Assembly (NCBI RefSeq): GCF_014203555.1
Contig: NZ_JACHJH010000006.1
Location: forward strand, 124,001 to 188,000
Direction of reading: 5' to 3'
Source of the DNA: Streptomyces olivoverticillatus
GTDB taxonomy: Bacteria > Actinomycetota > Actinomycetes > Streptomycetales > Streptomycetaceae
Length of the DNA stretch: 64,000 nt
Shown here: piece by piece, positions 59,417 through 64,000 of the stretch
How positions within the stretch are numbered: the stretch's first letter is position 1
Layout of the letters: each line of letters opens with the position of its first letter
Position numbers and translations under genes: made by a program
The notes under the pieces: generated by a model
Databases searched by the model: none
What the model was told of the DNA's origin: nothing
What the model saw: the letters and a program-made list of their open reading frames with translations, nothing else

Positions 59417-60466
59417 ATGACCGACACCATGCTCGCCGGACGACTGGACCTGCGCGGCGGCGGTTTCGCCGTCGAGGAGATACCCGTGCCCGCACCCGGC
59501 CCGGGACAGGTCCGCATCAAGGTCGAGGCGGCCGGGATCTGTCTGTCGGACGTCCACCTCATCGACGGCAGCCTCAAGCCCGTCCGCCCCGCGGCGGACA
59601 AGATCACCCTCGGGCACGAGACCGCGGGCGTCATCGACGCCCTCGGCCCGGACGTCCCCGGCCCCTGGGCCGTCGGGCAGCGCGTCCTCCTCCAGGCGGG
59701 CGAGCGCTGCGGGACCTGCCCGGCCTGCGTCCGCTTCGAACCCTGCCGCAACGTCCTCACCCGCGGCGTCGACTACGACGGCGGCTGGGCCGAATACGCG
59801 CTGGCCACCCACCACACGCTCGTCGCGATCCCCGACGACCTCCCCTTCGCCCAGGCCGCCGTCATCCCCGACGCCGTCTCCACCCCCTGGGCCGCCGTCA
59901 CCGCCACCGGACAGGTCCGGCCCGGCCGCCCCGCGGGCGTCTGGGGCGTCGGCGGCCTCGGCGCGCACGCCGTGCAGTTGCTGCGCCTGGCCGGGGCCGC
60001 GCCCGTCATCGCCGTCGACCCGCTCCCGGCCGCGCGCGAGCGCGCGCTGGAGTTCGGCGCCGACCTCGCGCTGGACGCCGCCGCGCCCGACATCCGCGAC
60101 CGCATCCGCGCCGCCACCGACGGCCTCGGCCTGGACCTCGCCCTCGACATGGCGGGCGTCCCCGCCGTGCGCGAACAGGCCGTGCGCTGCCTGGCACACA
60201 CCGGACGGCTGGTCCTGGTGGGCCTGGGCCCGGCGCCGCTGACCGTCACCGACAGCATCGGCTTCAGCTACCGCGAGCAGCGCATCCTCGGCCACTACGG
60301 ATCCCAGCCCGGGCACGTGGCCGAACTCGTCACGCTCGCCCGGCTGCACCGCCTGGACCTCTCCCGCTCCATCAGCGGCACCCTCCCGCTGGCCGAAGCC
60401 GCCGCCGGGGTCGAGCGCCTGGCCAAAAAGGACGGCAACCCGATCCGGCTGATCCTCACGCCCTGA
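59417..60466 (+). CDS. Zinc-dependent alcohol dehydrogenase (MDR family)
   Basis: A 349-residue medium-chain dehydrogenase. The catalytic zinc ligands lie in AAGICLSDVHLIDG (Cys near 43) and ITLGHETAGVID (His-Glu near 73). The structural zinc cysteines are in GERCGTCPACVRFEPCRN near 101-112. The Rossmann motif is GVWGVGGLGAHAVQLLRLAG near 175-194, followed by VIAVDP, whose Asp favours NAD. The alcohol substrate is not predictable. ATG 59417 has CTGGAGG upstream. It converges with the racemase-fold gene 12 bp away. Confidence 0.9.
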   Translation: MTDTMLAGRLDLRGGGFAVEEIPVPAPGPGQVRIKVEAAGICLSDVHLIDGSLKPVRPAADKITLGHETAGVIDALGPDVPGPWAVGQRVLLQAGERCGTCPACVRFEPCRNVLTRGVDYDGGWAEYALATHHTLVAIPDDLPFAQAAVIPDAVSTPWAAVTATGQVRPGRPAGVWGVGGLGAHAVQLLRLAGAAPVIAVDPLPAARERALEFGADLALDAAAPDIRDRIRAATDGLGLDLALDMAGVPAVREQAVRCLAHTGRLVLVGLGPAPLTVTDSIGFSYREQRILGHYGSQPGHVAELVTLARLHRLDLSRSISGTLPLAEAAAGVERLAKKDGNPIRLILTP

Positions 60467-60478
60467 GTTCTCGCACCT

Positions 60479-61666
60479 TCACAGAAATGTGTGGCCCTCG
60501 CCCCGGTAGGTGGGCACCGTCTCCGTCACCCGGTCGCCGTCCACGAGGTGCAGCGCCGCGAAGTGCTCGCACATCTCGCCCGCCTTCGCATGCCGGAACC
60601 ACACCTTGTCGCCGATGAGGAGGTCGTCCGCCGCGTGCCCGAGCAGCGGCGTCTGCACCTCGCCCGCGCCCTCCTGCGGCGCGTACCGCAGCCCGGCCGG
60701 CAGGTACGGCACCGGCAGCCGGTCCCGCCCCGGCACCCCGGACGCCGGATAGCCGCCGCCCAGGACGGTCACCACACCCAACCCCGGGCGGCGCACCACC
60801 GGCAGCGCGAACAGCGCCGCCGGGCGGCCGGTGAACGAGCGGAAGTCGTCGAACAGGCGCGGTACGAACAGCCCCGACCCCGCGGCCACCTCCGTCACCG
60901 CCGGCTCGGCCGCCGTGTGCTGCACGCTGCCCGTACCGCCGCCGTTGACGAACTCCAGCTCCGCCACGGCCCGTACCGCCCGCACCGCCTCCGCCCGGCG
61001 GGCCGCCAGCTCGCGGCGGGCCGCCGCCTGCATCAGGCGGACCGCTGCCGAGCGCAGCGGACGGCCCGCCACCGCATCGCCCACGCCCGCCACATGGGCC
61101 TCGTACGCCATCAGCCCCACCAGCCGGAAGCCCGGCCTCCGGTCGATCAGACGGGCCAGCTCCGCCAGCCGCTCCGGGGTGCGCAGCGGTGAACGCAGCG
61201 CCCCGATCCGCGCCCGCCCGCCCAGCAGGCGCAGCGAGGTGTCCAACTCCAGGCAGACGCGCACCTCTTCGCGCCCCGCACGCGCCGCGTCGACCACCGC
61301 CAGCTGGGCCGGGTCGTCCACCATCACCGTGACCGCGCGGGCGAGCTTGGCGTCGGACGTCAGCTCGGCGAAGGCGGACCGGTCGGCCGAAGGGTAGGCC
61401 AGCAGCACGTCCTCCACACCGGACCGCGCGAGCCACAGCGCCTCGGCGAGCGTATGGGCCATCACGCCGGCGAACCCGTCCCGCGCCAGCACCCGCTCCA
61501 ACAGCGCCCGGCACCGCACCGATTTGGTCGCGATGCGCACCGGCTTGCCGTGCGCACGCCGCACCAGATCGTCCGCGTTGGCATCGAACGCCCGCAAGTC
61601 GACCACCGCCAACGGGGCGTCCAAGTGGCCGGTGGCCCGGTCGTAGCGTGCCCGCTCGAAGGACAT
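60479..61666 (-). CDS. Alanine-racemase-fold PLP enzyme (amino acid deaminase/aldolase type)
   Basis: A 395-residue protein with an N-terminal PLP barrel. It starts APLAVVDLRAFDANADDLVRRA and has the PLP lysine in VRIATKSVRCRALLERVL near 50. Later blocks are VRVCLELDTSLRLLGG near 140, RLVGLMAYEAHVAGVGD near 185 and LEFVNGGGTGSVQHTA near 235. The C-terminal part (DDLLIGDKVWFRHAKAGEMCEHF) resembles D-threonine aldolase/D-serine dehydratase-like enzymes, so it probably acts on a D-amino or hydroxy-amino acid. ATG 61666 is used; an open extension to 61765 has no ribosome site or homology. Confidence 0.82.
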   Translation of the reverse strand: MSFERARYDRATGHLDAPLAVVDLRAFDANADDLVRRAHGKPVRIATKSVRCRALLERVLARDGFAGVMAHTLAEALWLARSGVEDVLLAYPSADRSAFAELTSDAKLARAVTVMVDDPAQLAVVDAARAGREEVRVCLELDTSLRLLGGRARIGALRSPLRTPERLAELARLIDRRPGFRLVGLMAYEAHVAGVGDAVAGRPLRSAAVRLMQAAARRELAARRAEAVRAVRAVAELEFVNGGGTGSVQHTAAEPAVTEVAAGSGLFVPRLFDDFRSFTGRPAALFALPVVRRPGLGVVTVLGGGYPASGVPGRDRLPVPYLPAGLRYAPQEGAGEVQTPLLGHAADDLLIGDKVWFRHAKAGEMCEHFAALHLVDGDRVTETVPTYRGEGHTFL

Positions 61667-61852
61667 GGCGGGCAGCTTGCCAGAGCCGGATTGCCCTGGG
61701 TAGGGGTCCGGCACGGGTGAATGGCACACGCCGCGGCGGGCATCGTAAAGTGGCGCGCACGCCACCGGCCTTCCGCCGCGGGCGTGATGTCCGAACTACG
61801 GCGGTACGGGGTACAGCGGTACGGTGAGCCGGCTCGCAAGGGGGAGCGCTAG

Positions 61853-62701
61853 GTGAGTACCGAAGCGGAAGCGATGCGGCCGCCACCGCTCCCCGCCTAC
61901 GCGCCGCCGCTCCCGGTGACGCCGCCCGTCGCCGGCCTGCCGCAGAAGTCCCGCCGCGCTGCGGCCGCCGCCGCGTGCCTGGTGGTCGGGCTCGGCCTCG
62001 TCACCGGGGCGATAGCGGGCACTTGGGCCGCCGCCGGGCCGCAGGACCGCCCCGCCGCCCAGGCTGCCTATGCGCGCGGCGGCACCCTCTGGCAGAACGT
62101 CCCCGTCGACACGCTCTTTCCGCCCGCCGTGCACGCCGACGCGGCCGGCCCCGGCGGAGCCGACCGCGACTGGACCCGCATCGGCGTCGCCCCCGACGGC
62201 GGCTGCACGGGCGCCTTCGACCCCTTGCTGACCAAGGCGCTGGCCCCCGTCGGCTGCAAACGGCTGCTGCGCGCCACCTACGCCGACGCCACCTCCACCA
62301 GCGTCACCACGGTCGGCCTGCTCATCACGGACACCGACCCGGCGGGCATGCGGGCGCTGCGCGACCGCTTCACCGAGGAACGGCTCGACGAACGCCCCGA
62401 CCTGATGCCCCGCCCCTACGCCCCCAAGGGCACCGTCGCCGACGGCTTCGGCGACGCGCAGCGCGGCAGTTGGCGCATCAGCGTGCTCACCGACGTCCCG
62501 GTGGTCGTCTACGCGGTCACCGGCTTCGCCGACGCCCGCACCGGCATCCCACCCCAGCCCGCCGACCAGGCCGTCGTCCCCGGCGCCACCACGGCCCCCG
62601 CCCAGGCGGGCCTGGGCCACGACGCGGCCGCCCTCGCCGAGCAGACGGAACGCACCTACCGCGCGGCCGCGCGGCAGAGCCCGCAGGAGGCACGCCGGTG
62701 A
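61853..62701 (+). CDS. Membrane-anchored extracytoplasmic protein paired with a mycosin
   Basis: A 282-residue protein with a proline-rich cytoplasmic N-terminus (MRPPPLPAYAPPLPVTPPVAG), one transmembrane helix (about 35-58, AAAACLVVGLGLVTGAIAGTWA) and an extracytoplasmic domain. Two cysteines (GGCTGAF near 119 and PVGCKRLL near 134) may pair. No named family is certain, but this layout is common next to type VII secretion-associated proteases in Streptomyces. GTG 61853 has GGGGGAG 7 bases upstream. It overlaps the protease gene by 4 bases (GTGA), so the two are translationally coupled. Confidence 0.75.
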   Translation: MSTEAEAMRPPPLPAYAPPLPVTPPVAGLPQKSRRAAAAAACLVVGLGLVTGAIAGTWAAAGPQDRPAAQAAYARGGTLWQNVPVDTLFPPAVHADAAGPGGADRDWTRIGVAPDGGCTGAFDPLLTKALAPVGCKRLLRATYADATSTSVTTVGLLITDTDPAGMRALRDRFTEERLDERPDLMPRPYAPKGTVADGFGDAQRGSWRISVLTDVPVVVYAVTGFADARTGIPPQPADQAVVPGATTAPAQAGLGHDAAALAEQTERTYRAAARQSPQEARR

Positions 62702-63924
62702 GGGGAGGACGCGCGCTCGCCGGGGCCGCCCTGGCCGTGGCCCTCGCGGCCGCGGGCGCCGTGCCCGCCCGGGCCGACGCGATACGGACGCAGGAGTGGG
62801 CGCTGGACTCGCTGCACGTCCAGGAGGCCTGGAGGACGACCAAGGGGGCCGGCGTCACCGTCGCGGTCCTCGACACCGGCGTCGACGAGAACCACCCCGA
62901 CCTGCACGGCCGGGTGCTGCCCGGCAAGGACCTGGTCGGCCTCGGCGCCGGGCCGGGCGACCGGGCGTGGGCCCGGCACGGCACCGCCATGGCCGGGATC
63001 ATCGCGGGGCGCGGACACGGCGAGGACGACGCGGACGGGGTGGTGGGCGTCGCACCCGAGGCCCGGATCCTGCCGGTGCGAGTGATCCTCGAAGACGGCG
63101 ACCCGGCCCGGGCCAAGGCCCGCGGCGCTCGCGGCGGGGCGCTCGCGGACGGCATCCGCTGGGCCGCGGACCACGGCGCCGACGTCATCAACCTCTCCCT
63201 GGGCGACGACAGCGACACCGCCCACCCCGAGCCGAACGAGGACGCCGCCGTGCGCTACGCCCTCGGCAAGGGCGCGGTCGTGGTCGCCTCGGCGGGCAAC
63301 GGCGGCGAGCACGGCGACCACGTCTCCTACCCGGCCGCCTACCCCGGCGTGATAGCGGTCACCGCCGTCGACCGCTACGGCGCCCGGGCCTCCTTCTCCA
63401 CCAGCCGCTGGTACGCCACCGTCAGCGGCCCCGGCGTCGACGTGGTGATCGCCGACCCCGACCGCCGCTACTACGAGGGCTGGGGCACGAGTGCGGCGTC
63501 CGCCTTCGTCTCCGGCTCGGTGGCGCTGCTGCGGGCCGCGCACCCCGGGCTGACGCCGCCGCAGATCCGCCGGCTGCTCGCGGAGACCGCCCAGGACGTA
63601 CCGGCCGGCGGGCGCAGCGACGAGGTGGGCGCGGGTCTGGTGGACCCGGCGGCGGCCCTGGCCCGTGCCGAGGGGGCGGCGGGGGCGGGCACCCGGGCGG
63701 CTCCGGGCAGCGCCCCGCGCTACTTCGGGTCCGGCCCGCAGGCGGTCGCGGCGGACGCCGGTGACGATGGCTTCGGGGCTCCCGCGATGCTGGCGGGGGC
63801 GCTGGGGCTGCTGTTGCTGGGGGCGGCGGCGGTGCTGCGGCGCACACCCCGGTTCACCCGGCCTTCGAGCACGATGCACGTCGGCGCGGATCCGGGTCTC
63901 CGGGGCCACGCCCCCCGGGGATAA
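62698..63924 (+). CDS. Mycosin-like subtilisin (type VII secretion-associated serine protease)
   Basis: A 408-residue S8 protease. A signal peptide (about 1-24) is followed by a catalytic domain with Asp in VAVLDTGVDENHPDL near 59, His in ARHGTAMAGIIAGRG near 94 and Ser in GTSAASAFVSGSVAL near 264; the oxyanion Asn lies in VVASAGNGGEHGD near 200. A C-terminal transmembrane helix (MLAGALGLLLLGAAAVLRR, about 362-380) anchors it outside the membrane, as in MycP proteins. No eccB-E or WXG100 genes are visible here. GTG 62698 overlaps the upstream stop and has AGGAGG upstream. Confidence 0.92.
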   Translation: MRGGRALAGAALAVALAAAGAVPARADAIRTQEWALDSLHVQEAWRTTKGAGVTVAVLDTGVDENHPDLHGRVLPGKDLVGLGAGPGDRAWARHGTAMAGIIAGRGHGEDDADGVVGVAPEARILPVRVILEDGDPARAKARGARGGALADGIRWAADHGADVINLSLGDDSDTAHPEPNEDAAVRYALGKGAVVVASAGNGGEHGDHVSYPAAYPGVIAVTAVDRYGARASFSTSRWYATVSGPGVDVVIADPDRRYYEGWGTSAASAFVSGSVALLRAAHPGLTPPQIRRLLAETAQDVPAGGRSDEVGAGLVDPAAALARAEGAAGAGTRAAPGSAPRYFGSGPQAVAADAGDDGFGAPAMLAGALGLLLLGAAAVLRRTPRFTRPSSTMHVGADPGLRGHAPRG

Positions 63925-63927
63925 GCT
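63922..63927 (+). promoter_or_regulatory. -10 element of a leaderless promoter before the SseB-family gene
   Basis: TAAGCT is 6 bases before GTG 63934. It is the same hexamer and geometry as the LysR gene at 48747, and it overlaps the end of the mycosin gene. Confidence 0.45.
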
Positions 63928-63933
63928 CGGGCC

Positions 63934-64000
63934 GTGGCGCTCAAGAACATCCCCGACCCCGGCTTCTCCGACGACGACGGCTCCGCCGACCCCGCACTGG
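63934..64000 (+). CDS. SseB-family protein, 5' end only
   Basis: The last 67 bases encode MALKNIPDPGFSDDDGSADPAL and continue beyond the window. This opening matches what I recall of Streptomyces SseB-family proteins (function unknown). It overlaps nothing and starts 10 bases after the mycosin stop, without a ribosome site but with a -10 hexamer 6 bases upstream. Confidence 0.55.
   Translation, partial: MALKNIPDPGFSDDDGSADPAL

Overview
This window comes from a high-GC actinomycete, almost certainly a Streptomyces or close relative. The evidence is the strong G/C third-position bias, many GTG/TTG starts, a gylR-glpF-glpK-glpD glycerol operon, a complete Pup-proteasome locus and Streptomyces-type promoters. 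No rRNA, tRNA, CRISPR array, insertion sequence or prophage is visible. From memory, the gene order matches the S. coelicolor SCO1610-SCO1662 neighbourhood and, for the core, the M. tuberculosis Rv2090-Rv2125 neighbourhood.

Layout. 1-0.9 kb: the 5' part of an XRE-type regulator. 1-4.5 kb: cobalamin-dependent methionine synthase metH. 4.8-9.8 kb: gylR and the glycerol operon, closed by an 18-bp hairpin. 10-13 kb: a GH18-like membrane-anchored protein, a PAC2-family protein and a HAD phosphatase. 13-16.8 kb: two tandem orphan peptide-binding lipoproteins. 16.9-21.9 kb: a response regulator cotranscribed with a RecB-family nuclease, a site-2 protease, tRNA m1A58 methyltransferase, a small membrane protein and a ferredoxin. 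22-35.6 kb: the Pup-proteasome region (arc/mpa, dop, pup, prcB, prcA, then a LacI/MFS insertion, pafA, two FKBPs, and the WYL pair pafB/pafC). 35.6-41.6 kb: small proteins, tatA, tatC, a lipid-kinase-family protein and the HelY helicase. 41.6-50 kb: an iron-regulated siderophore-interacting protein, a 5'-3' exonuclease, a glycine-betaine ABC transporter with permease and binding protein fused, a BtuF-like protein, and a TDT transporter with its LysR regulator. 49.7-61.7 kb: a P450, a gamma-glutamyl (probably ethanolamine) catabolic cluster with a FadR-type regulator, a secreted HAD phosphatase, a zinc alcohol dehydrogenase and an alanine-racemase-fold enzyme. 61.8-64 kb: a mycosin-like protease pair and the start of an SseB-family gene.

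How the genes work together. Pup is deamidated by Dop, ligated to substrates by PafA, unfolded by Arc and degraded by PrcBA. PafB/PafC are known in mycobacteria as the activator of the LexA-independent DNA-damage response. Its promoter motif (tTGTCRGTG-N8-TANNNT) is present exactly or nearly so in front of three repair-type genes here: the RecB-family nuclease (perfect), the 5'-3' exonuclease (perfect core) and helY (one core mismatch). The window therefore appears to contain both a damage regulator and several of its targets, including a response regulator carried in the nuclease operon. Other readable regulation includes a shared operator in front of gylR and the glycerol operon, a DtxR/IdeR-type iron box, a CRP-like site, an LTTR palindrome, and a recurring '-10, six bases, start codon' geometry implying leaderless mRNAs. 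All functional statements are from reading the sequence and from family knowledge; no database search was run.
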